The position numbers and the translations under genes are program-made. 51,555 nt of DNA from an uncultured Butyricicoccus sp. (GTDB lineage: Bacteria; Bacillota; Clostridia; Oscillospirales; Butyricicoccaceae). The stretch lies in NCBI GenBank assembly GCA_910584935.1, contig CAJUDU010000011.1:1-51555 (forward strand). The letters run 5' to 3'. This document shows, one piece after another, positions 43,932 through 51,479 of the stretch. The notes below the pieces were generated by a model, which was given only the letters and a program-made list of their open reading frames with translations, ran no database searches and was not told the origin of the DNA. Numbering within the stretch: position 1 is the first letter of the stretch; each line of letters starts with the position of its first letter.

Positions 43932-45050
43932 ATGAAGCGTTATTTTTCCGCTGTCACAGCGGTTTTATTGTTGATTGTATTCATTGCCGGGGCAGATATT
44001 GCCCGTGAGGGGGCAAAAGCAGGGTTAGCATTATCATTCCATATGGCGGTGCCAGCATTATTCCCATTTTTCATTGCAGGCACATTATTAACGGATACAG
44101 GTGTCACGGCATGGCTTGGGCGTGCCTGTGGCTGGTTGATGTGGAAGTTATACGGTTTGCCGGGGCAGGCAGCAAGTGCGATAATTCTTGGGTTCACAGG
44201 GGGATATCCCATTGGTGTGCAGGCTGCGGCGGATTTATATACTGCGGGGCAGTTAAACCGTGCGCAAGCCCAAAGGCTGCTTGGATTTTGCAATAATACA
44301 GGGCCTGCATTTATCATTGGCGTTTGTGGCGCGGGGGTATTTGGGTCTGTCAGGGTTGGGCTGATATTATATTTTTTACATATTGTATCCGCCTTACTGA
44401 CCGGGTTGGCTTTAACCACGGCAGGGCATGGTAAAGGGGAGTCATACCAGCCGCCTGCCCCTGCTGGTAGCCTGCCATTTCCGGCGGCGTTGGTACATGC
44501 CTGTGAACGTGCCGCACAATCCAGCATAAAAATCGCAGCATTTATCACACTTTTTTCAATTCTGTCAGCGTTATTGGAACAAAGCGGTATTTTGCGGTTG
44601 CTCACAGACTGCCTGACGCCTGCCGCCCTACGCATAGGCATTCCTGCGGAAGGCATTTCACCATTTTTGCTTGGCGGCATGGAACTAACTCGTGGGTTAG
44701 CGATATTGCCAGAAGCCGGGTTGCCATATCGCCTTGCTTTGCCATTGGCAAGCGGGCTGCTTGCTTTTGGTGGGTTATCCGTTTGGTGTCAAAGCCTTAG
44801 CCTTGCCGCAGCAAGCGGGTTATCTTTAAAACGTTGTTTTGTTGGCAAAACCCTCCATGCGGCCATTGCCACAGCATTGACTGTATTTTGGTGCGCAGCA
44901 ATGCCAGGCGCTGTACCGGCGTTTGCGCCAGGGCAAGCACCAGTTTTTCCATTTGGCATGAAAGTGATTCCACTGATTATCATCGGGTTTTATATGGCTT
45001 TTCGTGCCTGCCATGCGCAGTTTTATGCAAATCAGTCCATATCCCGCTAA
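43932..45050 (+). CDS. ylbJ: YlbJ-type sporulation integral membrane protein
   Basis: A 372-aa polytopic membrane protein with the nucleoside-recognition (gate) domain fold. FTGGYPIGVQAAADLY near residue 85 and FCNNTGPAFIIGVCG near 117 match YlbJ of spore formers. In Bacillus YlbJ is made in the mother cell under sigma-E and is needed for spore cortex formation. AAAGGAGG lies 14 nt before the ATG. It is a single gene ending at a strong terminator. It supports a spore-forming host. Confidence 0.88.
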   Translation: MKRYFSAVTAVLLLIVFIAGADIAREGAKAGLALSFHMAVPALFPFFIAGTLLTDTGVTAWLGRACGWLMWKLYGLPGQAASAIILGFTGGYPIGVQAAADLYTAGQLNRAQAQRLLGFCNNTGPAFIIGVCGAGVFGSVRVGLILYFLHIVSALLTGLALTTAGHGKGESYQPPAPAGSLPFPAALVHACERAAQSSIKIAAFITLFSILSALLEQSGILRLLTDCLTPAALRIGIPAEGISPFLLGGMELTRGLAILPEAGLPYRLALPLASGLLAFGGLSVWCQSLSLAAASGLSLKRCFVGKTLHAAIATALTVFWCAAMPGAVPAFAPGQAPVFPFGMKVIPLIIIGFYMAFRACHAQFYANQSISR

Positions 45051-45057
45051 AAGACGG

Positions 45058-45107
45058 TATCCCCGCCATGCTGTGCAGTTTGCGCACAGCATGGCGGGGA
45101 TGTTTTT
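45058..45107. terminator. Bidirectional terminator between ylbJ and the deacetylase
   Basis: A perfect stem of about 18 bp, ATCCCCGCCATGCTGTGC with its complement, short loop, T-run on the plus strand. Convergent genes. Confidence 0.95.
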
Positions 45108-46038
45108 ATTCATGGAAGCGGAATGTCACAGGGCGGACAGTATGGTCTAATTTATCGCTGTAACAGCCAACAGAAATAATCCGGTCAAGCAGGGCGGGAA
45201 CGGCATCTGCGGTTGCTTTTTTATCTGCGGCATCGTGCATCAGTACAACAGCGCGTTGTTTGGAAAGGACGCCTTGCATCACAGTTTCAACGAGCTGTTC
45301 GGCGGTATAATTCTGTCCGGTAGCGTCCTCACTGGAAACATCCCAATCATAGTAGACAAATCCACGGCGGGTCATTTCGGCAATAATCTGCTGACAGGTA
45401 TCATGGTTATAAGCATTGACCGAGCCACCTGGAAAACGGAATATCGTGGGATAGATACCACAAGCGTCATAAACAGCCTGATATGTTTTGTGGAAATCCT
45501 CCAAGAATGCTTCAACCGATTGATAGGTGGCAGTATAGTCATGGGTATAGCCATGGATGCCAAGGGTATGCCCTTCGTTCACAATACGGCGCAGGGTATC
45601 TTCTTTACCGGATATATTTTTCCCAACGACAAAGAAGGTTGCTTTTTGGTTACGGGCTTTGAGGGCATCAAGGATGGTATTTGTATTGGCGGATGGGCCA
45701 TCATCAAAGGTTAGATAGACAGCTTTTGCACTTTTCTCAGTGAACTGCCCATAACCGGCGCCGAGCATTTCGGGATACAGTGCCTGATAACCATCTTGTG
45801 CTTGGACAGGGGGTACGTCAGGCACTGTGCCACTGGCGAGTTGTGTTTGGAGGGCAGCGACCTGCTGTTCCAGTACCTGTATTTTTTCTTCTGCCTGTTT
45901 TGCATGGCGGGATTGCACGATTGCGGTAACAAAAGCCGCAATCACAAGCAATACAGCCACTGGTTTTAAGATAGCTTTCGGGTTCTTACGCCGCCGGTAG
46001 CCCCCATATACGCTGTGGCGCCTGTGATAGTATCGCAA
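45106..46038 (-). CDS. Membrane-anchored polysaccharide deacetylase (NodB domain)
   Basis: 310 aa. A basic N-terminus, one membrane segment (about 23-41) and a short coiled coil (44-70) precede an extracellular NodB domain from about 105. Motif 1 is TFDDGPS with Asp112 and Asp113; the metal-binding histidines are His162 and His166 in HGYTHD; RFPGGS and the C-terminal LMHDA motif are also present. It removes acetyl groups from peptidoglycan or another surface glycan (PgdA-like). It is type II membrane-anchored. It is the last host gene before the integrated element. Confidence 0.93.
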   Translation of the reverse strand: MRYYHRRHSVYGGYRRRKNPKAILKPVAVLLVIAAFVTAIVQSRHAKQAEEKIQVLEQQVAALQTQLASGTVPDVPPVQAQDGYQALYPEMLGAGYGQFTEKSAKAVYLTFDDGPSANTNTILDALKARNQKATFFVVGKNISGKEDTLRRIVNEGHTLGIHGYTHDYTATYQSVEAFLEDFHKTYQAVYDACGIYPTIFRFPGGSVNAYNHDTCQQIIAEMTRRGFVYYDWDVSSEDATGQNYTAEQLVETVMQGVLSKQRAVVLMHDAADKKATADAVPALLDRIISVGCYSDKLDHTVRPVTFRFHE

Positions 46039-46076
46039 TCTTTACTCACTCCGTTCATATATAGTCCTTCATAAAT

Positions 46077-46104
46077 ATTATAACCAATTTCGTCAAAGAA
46101 GCAA
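46077..46104 (-). promoter_or_regulatory. Deacetylase promoter
   Basis: Read leftward: TTGCTT (46104-46099), 16-bp spacer, perfect TATAAT (46082-46077), 39 bp before the start codon. The -35 falls inside the candidate att dyad, so insertion of the element may have replaced upstream promoter sequence. Confidence 0.6.
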
Positions 46105-46129
46105 CCTACTTTCTTCTACTGATGAAATT
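46086..46129. other. Candidate attachment-site half (attL) of the integrative element
   Basis: A 44-bp imperfect dyad: AATTTCGTCAAAGAAG on the left and CTTCTACTGATGAAATT on the right around an 11-nt centre. It lies between the 3' end of the element's serine recombinase and the host deacetylase, where attL would be expected. Large serine recombinases act on imperfect dyads of 40-50 bp. The other end is outside the window. Confidence 0.35.
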
Positions 46130-46144
46130 ATATTAGGCAATGAA

Positions 46145-47470
46145 TTATCGCAAAAAAATATCTTGCACTTTTCCGTCTTTAATAATCACCTTATCAACAA
46201 ACTTTCGCCAAAACTCCTGCTTTTTATCACGGGAAAGTTGACTATAAGTTGATTGCCAGTCGCCAGAAAAAGCTTGTTTAGCAGCCGTTATATCTTTTGC
46301 GGGTATATCCTCCGGGATTGCATCCAAAGCGGCTTGCAGCTCATTATGCTGGCGCTTATAGTCATCTATGGATATCAACTCGTCCACATATAAGTCTGCC
46401 AATCTGGACAGCTTACGCTTGATTGCATCCCGTTCTGCTTTGTGTGACACTACTCCTGATTCCTGCTCTAGCATTACAGCGGTTTCAATTACCTCTGATA
46501 TATTCTCCATCATGGCAATTTCTGCATTCTTTTCCGAAATTATTTTAGCGGCCTCGCAAGCCATTGCGACTCTGCCGCTGCATATGTAATACATATGATC
46601 ATCGTATTTGCGTTTGACCGATTTGCCAGACATCCGCCTGCCGCAAGCTGCGCAAATCAAAAGACCGCTAAATATATATGTCCTGCGTTCTTTGGTTTTT
46701 CGTGTCCGTTTATGGCGGGTGTTCTCAATAGAACGCTGTTCTTCTGGCGTTAATAGCGGTTCGACTGATACCCCGTGAAAATCGCCAGTATACGTTTTGT
46801 TTTTCAGCATGTTAGAAAATATCTGATAATCCAGCCGCAACGCTGAAAAGGTACGAACAACACGTGAAATACTGCCGGTATCCATATACATTTCAAATGC
46901 TTTTCGAACAACAGGCGCGGTTTCTGGGTCAATCACAATATGTCTATTTACTCGCCTGTACCCCAGTGGGACGCTCCCGGCAAGGCTTTCACCCTTTTCC
47001 TTTGCCGCACGCATGACGGCTTTTATACGTTCGCTGGTGCGGTCTGCTTCATCCTGTGCAACGGATAACATCATGTTTACCTTGAACCGTTCGGATGCTG
47101 TAGATGTGTCGTAGTTCTCCTGTATGGTGCGCCAGTTTACGCCATGCGCTTCAAGGATTTCCTGGACTTTATAGTATTCTGCTACATTCCGGAACCAGCG
47201 ATCAAGTTTTGTAAACGCAATCAGGTCAATTTTCCCGACTTCTACATCACGCAGAAGTCGCTGCAATGCCGGACGCTTGGTGGCTTTCTTGCGTGCGCTG
47301 ATACCTTCATCAGCATATACGCCAACCACTTTGACTTTTTCTTTTTTCGCCCAAGCTTCAAGCACGGCGCGTTGGGCATCCAGTGATAGACCGCGTATGG
47401 CTTGTTCTTGGGTGGATACGCGGATATACAGTGCCGCGCGTACTCGCAATAAATTTTTCTTTTCGGACAT
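46145..47470 (-). CDS. Large serine recombinase / integrase of the element
   Basis: 441 aa. Resolvase domain with catalytic Ser19 in YIRVSTQEQ and DRWFRN; recombinase domain from about 165 (GYRRVNRHIVIDPE, then the SISRVVRTF segment); zinc beta-ribbon near 273-310 (CAACGRRMSG, YYICSG); then a coiled coil and a C-terminal tail ending QDIFLR. It integrates and, with a partner, excises the element. AAAGGGG lies 9 nt before the ATG. It belongs to a different subgroup from the recombinase at 42110. Confidence 0.94.
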   Translation of the reverse strand: MSEKKNLLRVRAALYIRVSTQEQAIRGLSLDAQRAVLEAWAKKEKVKVVGVYADEGISARKKATKRPALQRLLRDVEVGKIDLIAFTKLDRWFRNVAEYYKVQEILEAHGVNWRTIQENYDTSTASERFKVNMMLSVAQDEADRTSERIKAVMRAAKEKGESLAGSVPLGYRRVNRHIVIDPETAPVVRKAFEMYMDTGSISRVVRTFSALRLDYQIFSNMLKNKTYTGDFHGVSVEPLLTPEEQRSIENTRHKRTRKTKERRTYIFSGLLICAACGRRMSGKSVKRKYDDHMYYICSGRVAMACEAAKIISEKNAEIAMMENISEVIETAVMLEQESGVVSHKAERDAIKRKLSRLADLYVDELISIDDYKRQHNELQAALDAIPEDIPAKDITAAKQAFSGDWQSTYSQLSRDKKQEFWRKFVDKVIIKDGKVQDIFLR

Positions 47471-47512
47471 AAAAATAACCCCTTTCTATTCACATGAAAG
47501 TATGATAAAATA

Positions 47513-47586
47513 GGGGTACTGGAAGAGCGAAAATTTTCTAGTACCCCATATGAATCCCGTTTGGTGCGCCAACACCGAGCGGGATT
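47513..47586. promoter_or_regulatory. Two adjacent stem-loops upstream of the integrase gene
   Basis: GGGGTACT (47513-47520) with AGTACCCC (47540-47547), and AATCCCG (47553-47559) with CGGGATT (47580-47586), the latter also holding TTGGTG/CACC. The second is followed by TTTTTT on the plus strand. They lie between the integrase start and a 53-aa ORF and may be terminators or integrase-leader control elements. Confidence 0.5.
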
Positions 47587-47588
47587 TT

Positions 47589-47750
47589 TTATTTGTTTGT
47601 TGTAATAGCCGAAAGCCCATCAAAAATAATGCGACCAGGTTTTTTCTCATAGGGAATATCTGATTCCCGCAATGCCGTTTCCATAATTTCCGCAAGTTCG
47701 GATAGCGGCATTGTTTTAACGCGTTTTAACAGTATTTCTTTGTCTAACAT
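47589..47750 (-). CDS. 53-aa small protein of the element
   Basis: A 53-codon frame, MLDKEILLKRVKTMPLSEL to IIFDGLSAITTNK, leftward, 118 bp upstream of the integrase. It is hydrophilic and mostly helical-looking with mixed charge. The ribosome site is weak (GGCAAGAG). It looks protein-like in composition and may be a small accessory such as a recombination directionality factor, but I recognise no family. Confidence 0.55.
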   Translation of the reverse strand: MLDKEILLKRVKTMPLSELAEIMETALRESDIPYEKKPGRIIFDGLSAITTNK

Positions 47751-47920
47751 AACTCTTGCCTGCTTATTTGTTTGCTTAAAGTTTGCAAATTGTGATATCT
47801 GTTTGTTTATTTCCGATGCGGGGATTCCCGTATCGGGATTTTCTTTATTTTACGCGCCGGAAAACGTCTTCCAGCGAAATCAGTAAATCATCATAAGCTT
47901 TAAAGGAATTGTTTCATTGT

Positions 47921-48583
47921 CTACCGCCTATACAATTTCCCTTCATAGTATGCTTGCATTCCATCAAGAATGTTCGATAAAAATGAAATCACTTCATTCT
48001 TTATGTTTTGTAAATCAAAGATAGTTAGATCCCTCGCGCAGTCGCTAAATGAAACATCGCCATGCGCTAAGCTATTTCTTTCCTTTTTTACGCGTTGCAG
48101 TGACTCACCAGGAGTTTGGATTTTGTACCGAATGCCATGCCTATCGCAAATACTTTTAATTTTTTTTGCGTCTAAATTCCCGCTAAATCCTAAAGCGTTT
48201 CGTGAAAGAACTATAGGCGAGTTCGAAACGATACTGTTGATAATTTCTTGAATGCGATTTTCATAGGCAGTACGTCCTGTTGTAGGTCCATATATTTCGC
48301 TAATTTTGTTTTTAGCCCAAATTTTCTGAATCTCACCAATTACTTGATCGTAGGAACATTTGCTATTTTTCAAATCTTCATAAATTTCCATCATCCCACT
48401 GACGATACACGCTTCCACCAGATTGTACAGCATTAACAGGAAATTTGATTTCATAATTTTATAGAAACGGGTATTGTTAATAGTGCGTATGCTCGCACTT
48501 CCGTTGTTAACTTCTGTCATAACAGAAAAGTAAAATTCAATTTCTTGCCGCCTGTCATCAAAAACGCTTAATGTGTTTTGCAT
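47921..48583 (-). CDS. HEPN-family protein (MAE_28990/MAE_18760-like), putative RNase effector
   Basis: A 220-aa largely helical protein. Residues 166-178, KKERNSLAHGDVS, hold the HEPN nuclease signature R-x4-H (Arg169, His174). The helix near 40-65 (KIMKSNFLLMLYNLVEACI) and the central insert resemble the MAE_28990/MAE_18760 type seen beside modification genes. HEPN proteins of this class are predicted metal-independent RNases. It starts 4 bp after the DUF262 gene ends, with AAAAGGG upstream, so it is the third gene of the operon. Function as the toxic effector of a defence system is inference; the motif itself is intact. Confidence 0.82.
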   Translation of the reverse strand: MQNTLSVFDDRRQEIEFYFSVMTEVNNGSASIRTINNTRFYKIMKSNFLLMLYNLVEACIVSGMMEIYEDLKNSKCSYDQVIGEIQKIWAKNKISEIYGPTTGRTAYENRIQEIINSIVSNSPIVLSRNALGFSGNLDAKKIKSICDRHGIRYKIQTPGESLQRVKKERNSLAHGDVSFSDCARDLTIFDLQNIKNEVISFLSNILDGMQAYYEGKLYRR

Positions 48584-48587
48584 AGTT

Positions 48588-49634
48588 CTACCCTTTTAGT
48601 AATTGATTTTTTACGTATTCGATACGTAATTTCAATCTCCCCTCATTATTGCTGCCGTCTGAAGTTGTGTAATCCTCAAAAGCTTTAGAGTCAAGCCAAT
48701 TAACATTGTTAATTTTTAAATCCGGATTCTCCCTTAATGCTAACGCAACGCCGACAGAAATTGCCTCAAAACGAACTCGCGGGGTTGATCTTGCTTTTTC
48801 TGTTTTGGCAAAGCCGTGCGGAAAATTTTCCTTTACAAACACGAGCATGTTGCGAAATTCTTTGTAAAATAAATCCTTGTCGAAATCAATCAAATTGTTG
48901 ATAAGGTACTCGTCTAAAAATTCATCCACCCTATGACCAAACTCTTTATAGCAATTTAAATACGCGAAGAAACGGAGGACGAATTCAAAACGCTCATGTC
49001 GTTTAACTTTGTTTTCGCTCATAGGACAAAGTTCAATGAAATTTTTATCGTTAGCGCATTTTTCAATAAAATTGGTAAACGGTCCAGGATAAGATCCTCT
49101 TCGTATTTCAGAAGGATTGGCCTTTATTCCGCTTGTATTAATGCGATAAAATAAATCCTGCCTAGACGTAGTTGGCGTGTCCTCTTCCAAAACGATGATT
49201 CTTAAAGTCTTGTTTAAAAATTTTCGTTGTTGGGCATCAGGTACATCCTTGAAATAAAATCCATTTAGATTTGTCAATTTTTTCAGACCGCTAAGTTGCA
49301 ACTGGTTGTTGTAGAATTCAACAAGCGTTTGCATACGTTGCGCCCCATCAATTACTTCTTGCTTACCGTTGTCACAGTCTGCAAAAAACATAAACGGAAT
49401 GGGCAAGCCCAAGAAAATAGATTCTAAAAATAGAGATTTATTCTCGGATTGCCATATGAACTTTCTTTGATACGTAGGGATGAAAAAATCTTTTCTTTTG
49501 AATTTTTCAATTAAAAGTTCTATCGTAAAGTCCTTTGTGTCATAATCAATTTGCTTTTGCATTTCTTTTATTTGCAAAACAGCAGCTTGTTTTTCTTCTG
49601 AAGATATGACGTGATCTTTCTTAGTTTGCGGCAT
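48588..49634 (-). CDS. DUF262 domain protein (GmrS-like sensor domain, no DUF1524)
   Basis: 348 aa. The DUF262 hallmarks are present: PTYQRKFIWQ (53-62), ESIFLGLPIP (71-80), the VIDGAQR motif (94-100, equivalent to DGQQR) and FYRINTSGIKANPSEIR (162-178). DUF262 is a ParB/Srx-like fold that in GmrSD and SspE-type proteins binds or hydrolyses NTPs and gates a C-terminal nuclease. Here the protein stops without an HNH (DUF1524) domain; the C-terminal 170 residues are helical. It lies 6 bp after the methylase gene, with a strong GGAGG, and 4 bp before the HEPN gene. An NTP-dependent sensor that controls the HEPN partner is the natural inference. Confidence 0.86.
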   Translation of the reverse strand: MPQTKKDHVISSEEKQAAVLQIKEMQKQIDYDTKDFTIELLIEKFKRKDFFIPTYQRKFIWQSENKSLFLESIFLGLPIPFMFFADCDNGKQEVIDGAQRMQTLVEFYNNQLQLSGLKKLTNLNGFYFKDVPDAQQRKFLNKTLRIIVLEEDTPTTSRQDLFYRINTSGIKANPSEIRRGSYPGPFTNFIEKCANDKNFIELCPMSENKVKRHERFEFVLRFFAYLNCYKEFGHRVDEFLDEYLINNLIDFDKDLFYKEFRNMLVFVKENFPHGFAKTEKARSTPRVRFEAISVGVALALRENPDLKINNVNWLDSKAFEDYTTSDGSNNEGRLKLRIEYVKNQLLKG

Positions 49635-49640
49635 TGTTGG

Positions 49641-50681
49641 TTACCTCCTGCAAATATGGCTTTGTATGCTAAGTCCAATGGCCCTTCCTAATTCGACTGG
49701 GACTGCGTTCCCTATATGCATTCCTATTTCTCGTCGAGTTGATGGGTGCGTTTTATCAACAAAGATGTAATCTTGAGGGAACGATTGTAAGATAGCCCCT
49801 TCTCTTAACGATAAAGCTCTATCTTGTTCAGGATGCCCAAAGCGCCCATTTCCATATCCGTAAAATTGAGTTGTTATAGTTGGGGATGGCTTATCCCAAC
49901 ACATTCTTCCATATACGGATGGATAAGTTTTGCCACTGCTCTTTTTATGGCATTTCAATTGCAAATTTTTGTCCCAGTCACGCCATGTACCGCCTGGGAT
50001 GGATTGTTTTATTCGTTTTAAATTGATTGGAGAGAGTCGACAAGCGCTATGGAGCAAATCATTAGGGTCTTGCTCGCCATTTTGCAAAACTGATAAATTC
50101 CCTATTGCCTGACGCACAGTTGGGTAATGTTTCGAATCATATAAAGGAGGGATTAATTTTATTTCTCCCAAACGTGATGCTAATAAAACTAATCTTCTTC
50201 TATTTTGGGGGACACCATACTCTGGACAATTTACGATTTTCCAATCAATACAATATCCTAATTTATCTAATATAGCGATAAAGTCTACAAAGATATCCCT
50301 GCCCGCCAATTGCGGCACGTTTTCCATAGAAATTATTTCTGGGATTACTTCACTAATTAGCCGCGAAAATGAGCGCAAAAGCATCCATTTGTTATCTGTG
50401 TAACCATTTTTTCGATAGCGACTCGTGTACTTTGAAAATGGCTGACAAGGAGCGCAACCAACAAGGATACGAATGCAATTTGGAGGGTATAAAGATTTCA
50501 AATAGCCACTATCCAGAGTCGCGATATCATAACATAGGAATCGCGAATTATTATTTTTCTCATATGCAAAACGACATGTATCATCTATGTCTATTCCAAA
50601 TTTCACAGGTATCCCAGATAAAGACAATCCTTTTGTGAGCCCGCCAATTCCGCAAAACAAGTCAATCGCAACAGAGTGCAT
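49641..50681 (-). CDS. DNA (cytosine-5) methyltransferase
   Basis: 346 aa, with every core m5C motif: DLFCGIGGL (7-15, SAM binding), GCAPCQPFS with catalytic Cys79, MENVP (Glu120), QNRRRLVLLAS (159-169), REGAILQSFPQDY (293-305) and IGNAVPVELG (323-332). The target recognition part between about 175 and 290 is short, with RMCWDKPSPTITT as in small type II enzymes, so a 4-6 bp site is likely. The start is the ATG at 50681 behind AGAGG (a TTG two codons earlier is possible). It heads the tight three-gene operon; no restriction endonuclease gene is adjacent. Confidence 0.95.
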   Translation of the reverse strand: MHSVAIDLFCGIGGLTKGLSLSGIPVKFGIDIDDTCRFAYEKNNNSRFLCYDIATLDSGYLKSLYPPNCIRILVGCAPCQPFSKYTSRYRKNGYTDNKWMLLRSFSRLISEVIPEIISMENVPQLAGRDIFVDFIAILDKLGYCIDWKIVNCPEYGVPQNRRRLVLLASRLGEIKLIPPLYDSKHYPTVRQAIGNLSVLQNGEQDPNDLLHSACRLSPINLKRIKQSIPGGTWRDWDKNLQLKCHKKSSGKTYPSVYGRMCWDKPSPTITTQFYGYGNGRFGHPEQDRALSLREGAILQSFPQDYIFVDKTHPSTRREIGMHIGNAVPVELGRAIGLSIQSHICRR

Positions 50682-50825
50682 ATACAAACACCTCTTTTAA
50701 TTCTTAGTAGCCGTACTGAGTTCATAGAGTCTAACCTTTTAGCATAGCTGGAATTTGATGAAAATTACAGACTTATAAAATATGCGCTAGTACGGTAAGA
50801 TATATGTCGAAAGGAGGGGAACGGA

Positions 50826-50960
50826 ATGGATAAATCGCTTCCCAATATAGCGAATTGCAAAACAATCCGTAAAAAGATTGATGGCTTTCTAAATCACGCA
50901 AATCAGAAACAGCTAGAACGTATTTACAAGGCAATCAAAGCAATATGTTTACTCAGTTAA
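50826..50960 (+). CDS. 44-aa small protein
   Basis: A 44-codon frame, MDKSLPNIANCKTIRKKI to KAIKAICLLS, with a very strong GGAGGGG 6 nt before the ATG. It is basic and helical (KTIRKKIDGF, QKQLERIYKAIKAI), the size and look of small phage or plasmid regulatory proteins. It is divergent from the methylase operon and convergent with the repressor, sharing the terminator at 50964-50992. No family recognised. Confidence 0.65.
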   Translation: MDKSLPNIANCKTIRKKIDGFLNHANQKQLERIYKAIKAICLLS

Positions 50961-50963
50961 TTA

Positions 50964-50992
50964 AAATGCCCGTTTTATAAGCGGGCATTTTT
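50964..50992. terminator. Bidirectional terminator between the 44-aa ORF and the repressor
   Basis: AAATGCCCG pairs with CGGGCATTT around a 9-nt loop, followed by TTTT on the plus strand; the A-rich left side gives U's on the minus strand. Confidence 0.85.
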
Positions 50993-51350
50993 ATTCGCCC
51001 AATATGGATTCAATGTATTTCTTTATAACAGCTCTTTCTTGACCATTTAAGGCAAGATATTTTGAAATTATTTTTCTATCCATTTCATCTAAATGGTACG
51101 CGATCGTTAATTCGTCCATAACTGTTTCAGGCAAATCCTCAAACATTTCGCCTTGTCCTGTGGTAAGCCAATCATATGAAACTTTAAATTCGCGGCACAT
51201 AAGAGAAATAACAGCGTCAATTGGCTGATTTCTCCCGATCTCATAGGTTGCAATCGTATTAGGTTTAACACCTATGCGTTCGCCGAACTCTTTTTGAGTT
51301 AGATTAAGCGACTTTCTTAGCTCTTTTATGCGTTCGCCCAACAACGTCAC
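50991..51350 (-). CDS. XRE-family transcriptional repressor of the element
   Basis: 119 aa. The N-terminal Cro/cI-type helix-turn-helix is clear: LGERIKELRKSLNLTQKEFGERIGVKPNTIATYEIGRN (residues 4-41, quoted here only as landmarks LTQKEFG and NTIATYE). The C-terminal half is helical and may mediate dimerisation. GGAGG precedes the start. It faces a rightward early gene, with three similar operator-like sites between them, the layout of a phage genetic switch. Confidence 0.92.
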   Translation of the reverse strand: MTLLGERIKELRKSLNLTQKEFGERIGVKPNTIATYEIGRNQPIDAVISLMCREFKVSYDWLTTGQGEMFEDLPETVMDELTIAYHLDEMDRKIISKYLALNGQERAVIKKYIESILGE

Positions 51351-51362
51351 CTCCTTAATATG

Positions 51363-51390
51363 ATTATAACACGACAGAAAGCTATGTCAA
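51363..51390 (-). promoter_or_regulatory. Repressor promoter
   Basis: Read leftward: perfect TTGACA (51390-51385), 16-bp spacer, perfect TATAAT (51368-51363), 12 bp before the repressor start codon, so the leader is very short. Confidence 0.8.
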
Positions 51391-51403
51391 GAAAAAACTT
51401 CGC

Positions 51404-51465
51404 AAAATCAAAATCGGTGCTTGACGTTTTTGATTTTATGAGTTATAATAATCGCATAATCAAAA
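51404..51465. promoter_or_regulatory. Three operator-like sites of the element's switch
   Basis: AAAATCAAAA at 51404-51413, its perfect inverse TTTTGATTTT at 51428-51437, and ATAATCAAAA (9 of 10) at 51456-51465. The second lies in the spacer of the rightward promoter and the third between its -10 and the ribosome site; the first lies just upstream of the -35. Confidence 0.6.
51421..51449 (+). promoter_or_regulatory. Rightward early promoter of the element
   Basis: TTGACG (51421-51426), 17-bp spacer, perfect TATAAT (51444-51449), 31 bp before the GTG of the next gene. Confidence 0.82.
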
Positions 51466-51479
51466 AGGAGGCGTTAGAT

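Noticed and set aside
46145..47470. The two serine recombinases as ends of a single element
   Set aside because: The 42-43.7 kb recombinase is host-like in composition and is separated from the AT-rich region by ylbJ and the deacetylase, both ordinary host genes. The two proteins also belong to different subgroups.
47820..47910. Possible protein remnant ending in LEDVFRRVK just behind the HEPN gene
   Set aside because: The open stretch is about 22 codons, begins right after a stop and has no start codon or ribosome site. It may be a decayed tail, but it cannot be supported as a gene.
50710..50799. Inverted CCGTACT / AGTACGG flanking the methylase promoter region
   Set aside because: Only 7 bp with a 76-bp gap; chance occurrence is likely without comparative data.
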